NCBI RefSeq assembly: GCF_023283845.1
Contig: NZ_JAKILC010000008.1
Location: 157,611-221,610, forward strand
From: Shewanella marinintestina
Lineage (GTDB): Bacteria > Pseudomonadota > Gammaproteobacteria > Enterobacterales > Shewanellaceae
Length of the DNA: 64,000 nt
Reading direction: 5' to 3'
Part shown: positions 44,109-53,565 of the stretch, piece by piece
Layout: the number at the start of each line of letters is the position of its first letter
Numbering within the stretch: position 1 is the first letter of the stretch
Translations under genes and position numbers: made by a program
Notes under the pieces: model-generated
Databases searched by the model: none
What the model saw: the letters and a program-made list of their open reading frames with translations, nothing else
What the model was told of the DNA's origin: nothing

Positions 44109-44900
44109 ATGAGAAAATGGATCTTAGTTTCACTGTTAAGCCTACCTTTTGCTGTTAATGCTAATCCTATTGAATTACGAGCTGCGGGCAGTTTAAAAAA
44201 TGCCATGAAGGACATTGTGATGGCGTACCAGCAAACAGATGATCAAAAGGTTGCTACTGATTTCGGTCCATCAGGGCTGCTGAGAAAGCGCATTGAAAAT
44301 GGCGAACAGGTGGATCTATTTGCTTCTGCAAATATGAAGCACCCACAGACATTGGAAGCGGCCGGTAAAGGTGGCAATGTGGTAATGTTTGCCCGTAACC
44401 AGATGTGTGCATTGGCTCAGCCCAACGTTAACATTAATAGCGAAGGCTTATTAGCTGTCATGCTTGATCCGAAAGTTCGAGTGGGCACTTCAACACCTAA
44501 AGCCGATCCATCAGGTGACTACGCGTGGAAAATTTTTGCTAAAGCGGACGATGTAAAAGCAGGGGCAAAGACCAAGCTTGAACAAAAAGCACTGCAGCTT
44601 ACCGGTGGTGAGAACAGCGCGAAGGCACCTAAAGGCCGTAATACTTATGGTTGGGTAATGGAAAATAAGCGCGCGGATGTGTTTTTAACTTATTGTACGA
44701 ATGCAGTATTGGCGCAAAAAGAAGTGAATGATTTACAAATCGTGCAGATGCCAGCACCACTAGCTGTTGGTGCAAATTATGGTTTGATTGTGCTTGATGA
44801 TGCACAAAAGGATACTTGGAAATTAGCGATGTTTATCCTGTCTGAGCCCGGACAAACGATTCTTGCTGACTACGGTTTCGATGCGCCGTTAAAGCAGTAA
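44109..44900 (+). CDS. Periplasmic molybdate-type substrate-binding protein (ModA-like), orphan
   Basis: 263 residues from the second of two tandem ATG codons; GGAAAG is better spaced for it. A signal peptide ends at PFAVNA. The mature part is a ModA-type binding protein: LRAAGSLKNAMKDIV, TDFGPSGLLRKRIENGEQVDLFASAN, and later PKGRNTYGWVMENKRADVFLTYCTNA. No ModB or ModC gene is adjacent, and its terminator follows directly, so it must act with components elsewhere. It is longer and more divergent than classical ModA, so the ligand could be another oxyanion or metabolite. Confidence 0.8.
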   Translation: MRKWILVSLLSLPFAVNANPIELRAAGSLKNAMKDIVMAYQQTDDQKVATDFGPSGLLRKRIENGEQVDLFASANMKHPQTLEAAGKGGNVVMFARNQMCALAQPNVNINSEGLLAVMLDPKVRVGTSTPKADPSGDYAWKIFAKADDVKAGAKTKLEQKALQLTGGENSAKAPKGRNTYGWVMENKRADVFLTYCTNAVLAQKEVNDLQIVQMPAPLAVGANYGLIVLDDAQKDTWKLAMFILSEPGQTILADYGFDAPLKQ

Positions 44901-44920
44901 TAGCCATTAAGCTTAAACCC

Positions 44921-44945
44921 AAAAGGCCGCAATTGCGGCCTTTTT
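44921..44945. terminator. Bidirectional terminator between the ModA-like gene and mgtE
   Basis: AAAAGGCCGCAATTGCGGCCTTTTT is nearly one perfect palindrome (GGCCGCAA/TTGCGGCC) with A and T tracts on the two sides. Confidence 0.9.
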
Positions 44946-44957
44946 GTTAAATCGGCT

Positions 44958-46322
44958 CTAACTCATCAAGAATAGCGTTGCCAAACCCAGGAAGGCAAAG
45001 AGGCCAATAACGTCAGTTACTGTGGTTAACACCATACCGCCGGCTAGAGCCGGATCAATGTTCATTCGTTTCAACATTAACGGAATAGTCGCTCCTGCAA
45101 GGCCCGCTACCGTCATATTGATAAGCATAGCGCCCGCTATTAAGCCACCTAAGGCGATATCACCTTTCCAGACCCACACAGCCGCAAAAACCAAAATAGA
45201 CCACAGCAAGCCGTTCAGGAAGCCAATGGCAAGCTCTTTACCAATTAACCAACGTGAGTTACTTTGACCAATTTGTCCTAAGGCAATACCACGAATAACC
45301 AAAGCTAAGGTTTGGTTACCAGCAACACCGCCCATACTCGGGACGATGGTCATTAAAATCGCAATCGTTGCGAACTGTTCAATCGTGCCTTCAAACATGT
45401 TGCTGACTGACGCTGCCAGCAGCGCGGCAAACAAATTAACAGTTAGCCAGAGTGAGCGACGGAAAGTACTCTTAAGCACGGGGCCAAAGGTATCTGTATC
45501 GTCATCCATACCTGCCATACCCATCATTGAGTGTTCGGCATCTTCACGAATAACATCGACTACATCATCAATGGTGATACGACCCAGTAGCTTGTCGTTC
45601 TCATCGATAACGGGGGCTGACATCCAGTCATGTCGTTCAAAAAGTTGTGCGACTTCGCTATCTGACATACCGACAGGGATCGCTTCGAGATCTGACATCA
45701 TGATTTCACGCACAGATGCATTCGGATCGCAGGTCAGAAGATCTGCAATTCTTACACCACCTAAAACACGATCATGTTTATCGACCACATAAAGCATGTC
45801 TGTGGCATCAGGCAGTTCACCGCGAATTCTTAAGTAACGCAAAATCACGTCAATGTTGACGTCGGGTCTTAAGGTGACGGTGTCGGTATTCATTAAGCTA
45901 CCGGCTGTATCATCAGGGTAAGACAGCGCTTGTTCGACACGAACCCGGTCTTGCTTACTCATCGATTGCAGTACTTGCTTAAAGACGCTGTCTGGCAAGC
46001 TACGTAGGATGTAAGCCAAGTCATCGGTGTCCATATTCTCGGCCGCTTTAGCAACGCGTTCAGGACTCATCTGAGTGATCAGACTATCTTTAAGCTCTTC
46101 ACCAAGCTCATCGAGGATTTCACCGGTATGCTCTTGATCAATTAATTGCCACAGTACTTGGCGTGTTCGTGGCGGGGACGATTCGAGAATAAAAGCGATG
46201 TCTGATGCTGCCATGTCTTGCAACATATTCCGCACATGGACAAACATACCGCTGCCCAAGGCTTTTGTTAGCTGATTGAGGCGTTGATCTGTTGTTTCAT
46301 TGTCTAAGACTTCAATCGGCAT
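44958..46322 (-). CDS. mgtE: MgtE magnesium channel/transporter
   Basis: 454 residues. The N-terminal superhelical MgtE domain (SPPRTRQVLWQLIDQEH, MDTDDLAYILRSLPDSV) is followed by paired CBS domains (~140-265, SAPVIDENDKLLGRITIDDVVDVI) and five C-terminal TM helices with VPSMGGVAGNQTLALVIRGIALG. The cytoplasmic domains sense Mg2+ and close the pore. The gene lies 93 bases after npr and may be a separate or read-through transcript of the rpoN block. Confidence 0.95.
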   Translation of the reverse strand: MPIEVLDNETTDQRLNQLTKALGSGMFVHVRNMLQDMAASDIAFILESSPPRTRQVLWQLIDQEHTGEILDELGEELKDSLITQMSPERVAKAAENMDTDDLAYILRSLPDSVFKQVLQSMSKQDRVRVEQALSYPDDTAGSLMNTDTVTLRPDVNIDVILRYLRIRGELPDATDMLYVVDKHDRVLGGVRIADLLTCDPNASVREIMMSDLEAIPVGMSDSEVAQLFERHDWMSAPVIDENDKLLGRITIDDVVDVIREDAEHSMMGMAGMDDDTDTFGPVLKSTFRRSLWLTVNLFAALLAASVSNMFEGTIEQFATIAILMTIVPSMGGVAGNQTLALVIRGIALGQIGQSNSRWLIGKELAIGFLNGLLWSILVFAAVWVWKGDIALGGLIAGAMLINMTVAGLAGATIPLMLKRMNIDPALAGGMVLTTVTDVIGLFAFLGLATLFLMS

Positions 46323-46415
46323 GATTCCCTCACAGGGTCTTTAAAAAGGCGCTTATGTTAACTTAAGTGCTGGTGGATCGGGTGATAATTAAGACGGTCG
46401 AGCCAATATCGGTAG

Positions 46416-46691
46416 TTAACTATCTTCGTCAAACTTGGCATCGATGAGCTGACAAACAGCATCGAGTGCTGTTTGAGCATCTGGGCCCGTTGCCAGTAGT
46501 TGAACGGTTTTCCCCATACCCGTCTCTAACATCAATAAGCCTAGTACACTGGTAGCAGAAGCTTGTTTTTCGCCTTGAATGATAGTGATTTTGGCATCGA
46601 ATTTCGACGCCAAAACTACCAACTTAGTGGCCGCTCTTGCATGAAGTCCCAATTTATTACATAGGGTGATTTCACGCTCAATGGTCGGCAT
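46416..46691 (-). CDS. ptsO: Nitrogen-PTS phosphocarrier NPr
   Basis: 91 residues of the HPr family, with the phosphorylated His17 in [12 protein letters not shown] and the region [21 protein letters not shown]. It receives phosphate from EINtr and passes it to EIIANtr (PtsN), encoded two genes upstream. It overlaps rapZ by 14 bases, as in the conserved gammaproteobacterial rpoN operon (also called npr). Confidence 0.95.
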   Translation of the reverse strand: MPTIEREITLCNKLGLHARAATKLVVLASKFDAKITIIQGEKQASATSVLGLLMLETGMGKTVQLLATGPDAQTALDAVCQLIDAKFDEDS

Positions 46692-47532
46692 TTTTTAACT
46701 CGCGGTGACGGGCTTGTACCTTGTGTTTGCCATGTTTGAAGTGTGCAGCAAGACGCTCAGTAATATACACAGAGCGATGTTGTCCACCAGTACAGCCAAT
46801 AGCAATTGTTAAATAGCTACGGTTGTTACGCTCAAGGTCAGGTAGACAGTTTTCAAGTAGATCTTCTATCTGCTTGATAAACTCATTAACTCGTGGACGC
46901 TCGTTCAAGAAGTCTTGAACGGGTTTATCGAGTCCAGTCATTGGACGTAAATCAGGCTCCCAATGAGGGTTTGGTAAAAAGCGTACATCAAACATAAAGT
47001 CTGCTTCGGTCGGCATACCATGCTTGAAACCAAATGATTCAAAATTGATCATCAACTGTTTATCAACATTGCCTATTAATATTTCACGCACTTGATCGTT
47101 TAGATCGTAAATATTAAGACTTGAAGTATCAATGTAGTGATCAACGATATTAGCCAAAGGCTCAAGTAAACGCGCTTCTAATGCAATCGCTTCTTTCAAA
47201 GATACATTGTCGTGAGAGAGCGGGTGAAGGCGTCGTGTTTCATTGTAGCGCTTGAGCAGTACTTCATCGCTAGAGTTTAAGAAAAAGCTCAGTAACTCTA
47301 TGCCTTTAGGCAAAAAGGTAAGATGTTTGACGAGTTCGTCTTTGCTTTCTGGCAAGTTACGGATGTCGACACTGATAGCAACAAACTTAGTATTACCTGA
47401 TAGTTCGTTAAGTAGTGTGCCCATCATAGGCAATGGGAGATTGTCGACACAGTAGTAGCCGAGATCTTCGAGCATTCTTAGTAAAACAGATTTGCCTGAA
47501 CCTGAACGACCAGAGACTAAAACAAGCTTCAT
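46678..47532 (-). CDS. rapZ: RNase adapter protein RapZ
   Basis: 284 residues. The N-terminal P-loop is GRSGSGKS (8-15) and the domain contains DNLPLPMM. The C-terminal half has [24 protein letters not shown], a conserved segment of the RapZ/YvcJ family. In E. coli RapZ binds sRNAs and glucosamine-6-phosphate and guides RNase E to GlmZ. It lies between ptsN and npr, the conserved order. A long hairpin occupies the gap to ptsN. Confidence 0.95.
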   Translation of the reverse strand: MKLVLVSGRSGSGKSVLLRMLEDLGYYCVDNLPLPMMGTLLNELSGNTKFVAISVDIRNLPESKDELVKHLTFLPKGIELLSFFLNSSDEVLLKRYNETRRLHPLSHDNVSLKEAIALEARLLEPLANIVDHYIDTSSLNIYDLNDQVREILIGNVDKQLMINFESFGFKHGMPTEADFMFDVRFLPNPHWEPDLRPMTGLDKPVQDFLNERPRVNEFIKQIEDLLENCLPDLERNNRSYLTIAIGCTGGQHRSVYITERLAAHFKHGKHKVQARHRELKNADH

Positions 47533-47671
47533 CGTATGGGTACCTGATTGAAAATTAACTAAATGTTTGAATATGGTAATAATCTTGTATCTATGGATAT
47601 AGATTAACTTTTTTAAGCTTTAAAGCAAGAAATTAAGCAGATGATGAAGAAGAATAATATAACTGTAATAA

Positions 47672-47736
47672 TTACTTAGGTCTTTAAATTACTGCTGCAA
47701 GCTTACGCTATGCGACGAATTTAAAGACCCCAGTAA
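47672..47736 (-). other. Long intercistronic hairpin between ptsN and rapZ
   Basis: GGTCTTTAAATT (47679-47690) and AATTTAAAGACC (47718-47729) form a perfect 12-bp stem, extended by TTACT/AGTAA across a 2x2 internal loop; the apical loop is 27 bases. It starts five bases past the ptsN stop on the minus strand and is not followed by a T run. It looks like a processing, stability or attenuation element, not a simple terminator. Confidence 0.6.
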
Positions 47737-47740
47737 GATA

Positions 47741-48184
47741 TTATTGGGTAATGACTTGATATAGTTCTGATTCGTTACTGGTTTTTCTCAACTGTTTTAA
47801 CACTGCTTTGTCATTAAGCTTTTCTGCCATTGAAGACAAAGTTGCTAAATGCTGTTCACACTGGTCAGATGGCACCAATAGGGCAAATAGAATATCAACG
47901 GGCTTTTTATCGATTGAGTCAAATGCAATTGGATCTTCGCATTTGACTAAGACCGCCACAGGTCGCTCGATATTAGCCAGCCTTCCGTGAGGGATCGCTA
48001 TACCGTTACCTATACCCGTGCTACCCATTTTCTCTCTCGCCAATAGACTTTCAAAGATCTCTTGTGAAGACAGGGTAGGGTACTGGACAGCGGCAATATC
48101 ACTGATTAACTCCAGTACCTTTTTCTTACTGCCCGGAGTGGCGCAGGTAGTGCACTCCGGCTGCAGGATGGTACTTAGTTCCAT
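47741..48184 (-). CDS. ptsN: Nitrogen-regulatory PTS EIIA component
   Basis: 147 residues of the EIIA-fructose/Ntr family, with phospho-acceptor His66 in GNGIAIPHGRL and the C-terminal ALLVPSDQCEQHLATLSSMAEKL. It is phosphorylated by NPr and regulates potassium transport and other targets. Two bases separate it from hpf. An unusual feature is the Cys pair in the N-terminal segment (ECTTCATPG). Confidence 0.95.
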   Translation of the reverse strand: MELSTILQPECTTCATPGSKKKVLELISDIAAVQYPTLSSQEIFESLLAREKMGSTGIGNGIAIPHGRLANIERPVAVLVKCEDPIAFDSIDKKPVDILFALLVPSDQCEQHLATLSSMAEKLNDKAVLKQLRKTSNESELYQVITQ

Positions 48185-48186
48185 CG

Positions 48187-48474
48187 TTAGTGTTTAGTTA
48201 GCTTCTCTTTGTGTTTAAGAACCTGACGATCTAGCTTATCTATCAGGGAGTCTATTGCAGCATACATATCTGCATGCTCCGAAGTGGCAAATACTTCCCC
48301 TTTTTTCAGGTGGATTTTTGCTTCGGCAATCTGCTGCATTTTTTGTACATTCAAAATAACGTGCACATTATTGATCTGATCGAAATGTCGTTCAAGCTTT
48401 GTGAATTTTTCTTGCACGTAGCCGCGCAAAGATTCAGTAATTTCGATGTGATGTCCTGTCAGGTTGATTTGCAT
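48187..48474 (-). CDS. hpf: Ribosome hibernation promoting factor, short form
   Basis: 95 residues from the ATG at 48474, which has GGAGG upstream; an upstream TTG overlaps that site. The sequence QINLTGHHIEITESLRGYVQEKF and HVILNVQKMQQIAEAKIHLKKGEVFA matches HPF/YhbH. It binds the ribosome A/P region and promotes 100S dimer formation in stationary phase. Located between rpoN and ptsN as usual. Confidence 0.95.
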   Translation of the reverse strand: MQINLTGHHIEITESLRGYVQEKFTKLERHFDQINNVHVILNVQKMQQIAEAKIHLKKGEVFATSEHADMYAAIDSLIDKLDRQVLKHKEKLTKH

Positions 48475-48503
48475 ATATCGATCCTCCAAGTGCCTAATTT
48501 GAG

Positions 48504-49964
48504 TTATAAACTCTTACGTTGGTTTGAGGGGGGGATCAGCATCGCTTCTCGATATTTTGCGATCGTACGTCTAGCAACTTTAATCCCTTGTTCTGCCAAA
48601 AGTTGTGCCATTTTGCTGTCGCTTAATGGTTTCTTTTGGTTTTCAGCTGCGACTAACTTCTTAATAAACGCTCTAATTGCTGTCGATGAACATTCTCCGC
48701 CATCGTCAGTACCGACGTGGCTAGAGAAGAAATATTTCAGTTCAAAGATACCTCGTGGGGTATGCATATATTTCTGTGTGGTTACTCGTGAAATGGTTGA
48801 TTCATGCATTTCAACCGCTTCCGCGATATCATTTAACACCATGGGTTTCATGGCTTCTTCGCCGTATTCGAAAAATCCTTGCTGGAACTTAACGATACAG
48901 TTAGTCACTTTTAATAAAGTGTCGTTACGGCTTTCAAGGCTTTTGATAAACCACTTTGCTTCTTGCAGATGTCCTCGAATAAACTGTCCGTCTGCCTGAT
49001 TAGTCGTACTACGCGCCATCGAGGCATAATGTTGGTTTACGTTAATTTTAGGCATGTAATCAGGGTTTAGCTCAACAACCCAGCGACCTTTTTTCTTGCT
49101 AACCGAGACATCAGGAATAACATATTCGTCTTTACTGCGCGCAATCGCCAGCCCAGGCCTTGGGTTTAGGGTTTGGATCAGTGTAATTGCTTCGCGAAGA
49201 TCATCTTCTTTAAGCTTTGTTTTGCGCATTAATTGCCTGAAATCTCTACCAGCAATTAAGTCTAAATAGTCTTTGATAAGTAATCTTGCGTTGTCGATAT
49301 GCGGGGTATCTGCCGCATATTGCGCTAATTGGATCAGTAAACACTCACTCAGATTACGCGCTGCAACTCCAATAGGATCAAAGTGTTGTACTCGTTTTAA
49401 TACGGCTTCAACTTCATCTAGTTCAGTTTCTGGGTCGCCCATCGCCTCTAAGATATCTTCACAGCTTTGGGTTAAGTAGCCGCGCTCATCAATAGCGTCG
49501 ATAATAGCGGTGGCGATTGCAAGATCGTTATCTGAAAATGGGGTGAGGTTTTTTTGCCATTCAAGGTGTTCGTACAAGCCTTCGCTGGTTTCACCTTGAA
49601 AGGGCATATCATCTTCGCGACTAACGCCTGAGCTGGAGTTAGACGATACTGTGTAGACTTCGTCCCATGTTGTATCCATTGGCAGGTCATCTGGCATGGA
49701 ATCTTGGGTTAATGCATCAGAGGTTTCAACCGTAGCGCTGTCGCGCTCTAGGCTATTAGAATCGTTTGAAGATGGGTCGTCACTATTATCCATGTCGCCA
49801 TCTGATTGCTCTTCGTCTAACTCGAGTAGTGGGTTAGATTCTAATGCTTGTTGGATCTCTTGTTGCAGCTCTAAAGAAGATAGTTGCAATAGGCGAATAG
49901 CCTGTTGCAATTGAGGAGTCATGGTGAGCTGTTGACCCATTTTGAGCTGGAGTGACGCTTTCAT
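48504..49964 (-). CDS. rpoN: RNA polymerase sigma-54 factor
   Basis: 486 residues. The glutamine-rich region I ([31 protein letters not shown]) binds bacterial enhancer-binding proteins. An acidic region II follows at ~55-120, then the core-binding domain, and the RpoN box near the C-terminus ([10 protein letters not shown]) contacts the -24 element. Full length. It would act on promoters such as the one found upstream of norV in this window. Confidence 0.97.
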   Translation of the reverse strand: MKASLQLKMGQQLTMTPQLQQAIRLLQLSSLELQQEIQQALESNPLLELDEEQSDGDMDNSDDPSSNDSNSLERDSATVETSDALTQDSMPDDLPMDTTWDEVYTVSSNSSSGVSREDDMPFQGETSEGLYEHLEWQKNLTPFSDNDLAIATAIIDAIDERGYLTQSCEDILEAMGDPETELDEVEAVLKRVQHFDPIGVAARNLSECLLIQLAQYAADTPHIDNARLLIKDYLDLIAGRDFRQLMRKTKLKEDDLREAITLIQTLNPRPGLAIARSKDEYVIPDVSVSKKKGRWVVELNPDYMPKINVNQHYASMARSTTNQADGQFIRGHLQEAKWFIKSLESRNDTLLKVTNCIVKFQQGFFEYGEEAMKPMVLNDIAEAVEMHESTISRVTTQKYMHTPRGIFELKYFFSSHVGTDDGGECSSTAIRAFIKKLVAAENQKKPLSDSKMAQLLAEQGIKVARRTIAKYREAMLIPPSNQRKSL

Positions 49965-50099
49965 CGTACCGCTATTCCCTACACTGTAGTTAAACGTTAA
50001 AGCTCGCTGATTGGCGAAGAAAGCTTAAAAACTCAATACATTGATTTTATTTGGAATTGTATTCCGTATTAAGTTTTTAACTTCCAAATGGTGAATTAA

Positions 50100-50831
50100 C
50101 TATAGCCTGAATTGTTCACCTAAGTACACTGCTCGAACTTGCTGGTTGTCTAAGATTTCAGCAGGTGTACCTTCGGCAATAAGATTTCCGTGACTCACGA
50201 TATACGCATGCTCACAAACATCGAGTGTTTCACGCACATTGTGGTCGGTAATTAGTACGCCTAAACCGCGGTTTTTGAGCTGTTCAATAATCTTTTTAAT
50301 ATCAATTACAGAAATAGGGTCAACACCGGCAAAAGGTTCATCTAATAGGATGAATTTGGGGTTGGCTGCTAATGCTCTGGCAATTTCAACACGGCGTCGT
50401 TCACCGCCTGATAGTGCCATACCTTGGCTATCGCGAATGTGAGTAATATGGAACTCTTCTAACAGATGTTCGAGTTGTTCTTCACGTTGTTCATTATTGA
50501 TGTCACTGCGGGTTTGTAGCACCGCCATAATGTTGTCACGTACAGACAGTTTTCTGAAAATACTCGCTTCTTGCGGTAAGTAGCCAATACCTTTACGAGC
50601 ACGTAAGTGCATCGGGTCTAAAGTAAGATCGTCATCGTCGATAAAAATCTTACCTTTATCGCTTTGAACCAGACCAACAACCATATAGAAAGTGGTTGTT
50701 TTACCCGCACCATTTGGTCCAAGCAAGCCAACAATTTGGCCCGTTTTTACGGTTAAGCTAACATCCTGCACAACAGCACGGCTCTTATAGCTTTTAGCAA
50801 GATTGGCTGCTTTTAAGGTGATTTGGCTCAT
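50100..50831 (-). CDS. lptB: LPS transport ATPase LptB
   Basis: 243 residues with Walker [10 protein letters not shown] (38-46), signature [16 protein letters not shown] and Walker [14 protein letters not shown]. It powers extraction of LPS from the inner membrane by LptFG, which are encoded elsewhere. Its start base is the last base of lptA, so the two are coupled. Confidence 0.96.
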   Translation of the reverse strand: MSQITLKAANLAKSYKSRAVVQDVSLTVKTGQIVGLLGPNGAGKTTTFYMVVGLVQSDKGKIFIDDDDLTLDPMHLRARKGIGYLPQEASIFRKLSVRDNIMAVLQTRSDINNEQREEQLEHLLEEFHITHIRDSQGMALSGGERRRVEIARALAANPKFILLDEPFAGVDPISVIDIKKIIEQLKNRGLGVLITDHNVRETLDVCEHAYIVSHGNLIAEGTPAEILDNQQVRAVYLGEQFRL

Positions 50832-51367
50832 TATTGTTCCTGCTGTTGTACTGGTGCTTCAGGCTTTTCTTCCTGATAGGTTTCAGGCTGAATAATGGTG
50901 ATAACTCTGTCATCTCCTTGGCCAGTACTTTCTGCGATTAGTTGCTGCTTACTGATATTATACTTGATGCGGTTACCTGTAACTTGGCTACCGTCTTGCT
51001 CAAGTGTTGCCTCACCCACTAAAGTCAGTGTGCGTGTGGCTAATTCATAACGGATCTCTTTGGCGCTAGCTGTTGCAGGACGGCCATCATCCATAGTTTG
51101 GGTATAGGTTGCTGGCGCGCCTGTAGCGACTAATGTTTTACCGCTTTTATCTTCTTTCGAGAATACACGCAGCTCGTCGGCTTTCATCTTAATAGAGCCT
51201 TGCGTAACTTCTACTGGACCGAAGAAAATAACTTGGTTATTTTTTATATCAGCTTCTTGGCTCGCCGCGGCGATTTTTACTTCTTGCTGCAGATCATCGA
51301 CCTTAGCAATAGTGTTAAAACTTAACAGACAAAATAGGCCTGCAAGGATAGATTGATTGTATTTCAT
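50831..51367 (-). CDS. lptA: LPS transport periplasmic bridge protein LptA
   Basis: 178 residues from the ATG at 51367, preceded by AAGGA. A signal peptide ends near FNTIA. The OstA/LptA beta-jellyroll contains [27 protein letters not shown] and [18 protein letters not shown]. LptA monomers form the bridge that carries LPS across the periplasm. The C-terminus is a Pro/Glu/Gln-rich tail. Confidence 0.95.
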   Translation of the reverse strand: MKYNQSILAGLFCLLSFNTIAKVDDLQQEVKIAAASQEADIKNNQVIFFGPVEVTQGSIKMKADELRVFSKEDKSGKTLVATGAPATYTQTMDDGRPATASAKEIRYELATRTLTLVGEATLEQDGSQVTGNRIKYNISKQQLIAESTGQGDDRVITIIQPETYQEEKPEAPVQQQEQ

Positions 51368-51433
51368 AATGTCCTTCATACTCGGCTATAGCGTATTGCT
51401 GATGCAGCCCAAGTGTTGTTCAATATTGGCGTA

Positions 51434-51991
51434 TTACTTAGCTTCGTAGATCCCTTCTACTTGGCTAACAAGTTTTACGCTCTGGGCATTCAAGTCGGCA
51501 TATAGCCCCATTCCTTGAATAACAAATTCGTTGCCAGTGACGTGGATCATATCGTCAGAGGTCATGATCATCGTATTGAGATCAAGCTCTAGATAATCAG
51601 TTGTTAACGTCTGGATAGGCTCTTCTGGACTAATAGAGTCGATAATAACATTGTTTTCTAAAGTTACCTTACCAGTCACTTTATTTAGACTACCTTGAGT
51701 ACCTTTGAGCTGCCATTGAGCTTGGCCATCGTCAGGATAAATAAGATAAACAGGTTCGGTAAAATAAGTCATGCTGACACTATCGAAATGCTCCATATGC
51801 TTGGCGGTTACTTCGCTATTGATCAGTCCTAATTCGTTGTATTCGATACTACGAAGATCATCAATAATGTAGTCAGGACGTTGACTGACATCAATATCTA
51901 GCTGTTGCTCGCTTTTTTTAGACTGCACTTGCCAGTAAAGCAGTAGTGCTGTGCCAAAAAACAAGATAATCGCTAGGGTAACGCGGTTCAT
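51434..51991 (-). CDS. lptC: LPS export protein LptC
   Basis: 185 residues. A single N-terminal TM anchor (RVTLAIILFFGTALLLYW) is followed by a periplasmic jellyroll with VTAKHMEHFDSVSMTYFTEPVYL and KVTGKVTLENNVIID. LptC passes LPS from LptBFG to LptA. It overlaps kdsC by four bases. Confidence 0.95.
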   Translation of the reverse strand: MNRVTLAIILFFGTALLLYWQVQSKKSEQQLDIDVSQRPDYIIDDLRSIEYNELGLINSEVTAKHMEHFDSVSMTYFTEPVYLIYPDDGQAQWQLKGTQGSLNKVTGKVTLENNVIIDSISPEEPIQTLTTDYLELDLNTMIMTSDDMIHVTGNEFVIQGMGLYADLNAQSVKLVSQVEGIYEAK

Positions 51992-52539
51992 ATACTCATC
52001 CCGTGGGCCGATTCAAACTTGTCTTGGCTTAAGAGTAGTAAGTCTGTGAGTTCACGTAATGCGCCATGTCCGCCTTTAATTTGAGTGGTCATTTTGGCAT
52101 GTTGCTTTACATACGGATGGCCGTCTGCAACACATACAGATAAACCTACTTGTTGCATTACAGGAAGATCTACCATGTCGTCGCCAATGTAAGCCACTTC
52201 TTCAGGGCTTACGTTATAAAGCGATAGTAATTCATGATAAGGGCTTAACTTATCATCCACGCCTTGATATATGTGTGTTACGCCAAGAGCGGTAAATCTA
52301 TCTTCAACAATTTGTGATTTACGGCCAGTGATGATGGCAACTTGAATGCCGCTGGACAGCACAGATCGCACGCCATAGCCGTCACGAGTGTGAAAGGTTT
52401 TAAGCTCTTCGCCACTGTTGCTCATATAGACTAAGCCATCAGAAAACACACCATCAACATCACAGATGAGTAGTTTGACTTTGCTTGCCGCAAGCCAGAT
52501 ATCATCGCTGACAGGACCATAAAAACCTTGTTTTGCCAT
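51988..52539 (-). CDS. kdsC: KDO-8-phosphate phosphatase
   Basis: 183 residues of the HAD superfamily without a cap domain. The catalytic motif is CDVDGVFSDG (Asp27, Asp29), with VAIITGRKS and GDDMVDLPVMQQVGLSVCVADG. It removes phosphate from Kdo-8-phosphate in lipid A core synthesis and acts as a tetramer. It follows kdsD with a two-base gap. Confidence 0.95.
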   Translation of the reverse strand: MAKQGFYGPVSDDIWLAASKVKLLICDVDGVFSDGLVYMSNSGEELKTFHTRDGYGVRSVLSSGIQVAIITGRKSQIVEDRFTALGVTHIYQGVDDKLSPYHELLSLYNVSPEEVAYIGDDMVDLPVMQQVGLSVCVADGHPYVKQHAKMTTQIKGGHGALRELTDLLLLSQDKFESAHGMSI

Positions 52540-52541
52540 CT

Positions 52542-53519
52542 TTAGATAACTCCTGCTTTAACCATATCTAGCATGTTTAATGCGCCGACAGGTTGTTGTT
52601 TTTCGTTGATCACAACAAGGCCATTGATGCTTTTAGTATCCATCACTTTCAGTGCTTCTGCGGCCAATACATTGTCAGTAATTGTTACGCAGCCTTTTGT
52701 CATCACATCTGCAATGGACGTGGTTCTTAAGTTGACATCGGCATCGATAACACGGCGTAAATCGCCATCGGTAAATATACCCACTAAGGTATTGTTGTTA
52801 TCGACAACAGCAGTCATACCTAAGCCTTTTTTAGATATTTCGTATAGAGCATCTGTAATACAGATATCATCTCTAACGCTTGGTAGCTCGTCACCTTTGT
52901 GCATTACGTCGCTAACCTTTAACAGCAGTTTACGACCTAAGCTTCCACCCGGATGAGATAGCGCAAAATCATCTTGGGTAAAGCCGCGAGCTTGCAACAA
53001 TGCCACTGCTAGAGCGTCACCCATCACTAGCGTTGCTGTTGTGCTAGATGTTGGCGCAAGTCCAAGGGGGCAAGCTTCTTCTGGTACTTCAATACAAAGG
53101 TGTAATTGTGCCAATTTTGCCATATTCGAATCTGGCTTGCCGGTTACCGAAATCATCGGTAATCCCATACGCTTAATAACAGGCATTAGGGTTAGGATTT
53201 CACTCGATTCGCCCGAATTAGATATTGCGAGAACGATATCGTTTTCACTTAATACGCCTAAATCACCGTGGCTAGCTTCACCAGGGTGAACGAAAAATGC
53301 AGGCGTACCTGTACTCGCAAGAGTGGCTGAAATCTTATTACCAATATGGCCTGATTTACCCATGCCCATCACGATAACTTTGCCTGTGCATTGCAATATT
53401 AATTGGCAAGCTTGGGCAAATTCAGAAGAGTCTACGTACTGATAAAGGTTATCAAGAGCTTGTTTCTCGATATCGATAACCTTAGTACCCCATTGGCGTA
53501 GTTGATTTTCATCTACCAT
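52542..53519 (-). CDS. kdsD: Arabinose-5-phosphate isomerase
   Basis: 325 residues. An N-terminal SIS domain contains VIVMGMGKSGHIGNKISATLASTGTPAFFVHPGEASHGDLG, and two CBS domains (~205-325) are at the C-terminus. It converts ribulose-5-phosphate to arabinose-5-phosphate, the first step of Kdo synthesis. First gene of the kds-lpt block after yrbG. Confidence 0.95.
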   Translation of the reverse strand: MVDENQLRQWGTKVIDIEKQALDNLYQYVDSSEFAQACQLILQCTGKVIVMGMGKSGHIGNKISATLASTGTPAFFVHPGEASHGDLGVLSENDIVLAISNSGESSEILTLMPVIKRMGLPMISVTGKPDSNMAKLAQLHLCIEVPEEACPLGLAPTSSTTATLVMGDALAVALLQARGFTQDDFALSHPGGSLGRKLLLKVSDVMHKGDELPSVRDDICITDALYEISKKGLGMTAVVDNNNTLVGIFTDGDLRRVIDADVNLRTTSIADVMTKGCVTITDNVLAAEALKVMDTKSINGLVVINEKQQPVGALNMLDMVKAGVI

Positions 53520-53565
53520 TTCTTAGTCTCTCTTTAAATTTCAGCTTAACGTACCGCACCCATGG

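Noticed and set aside
45346..45792. Long plus-strand frame inside mgtE, and similar long antisense frames in rpoN, murA and kdsD
   Set aside because: These are Ser/Thr-rich antisense shadows of well-conserved genes with no own start signals.
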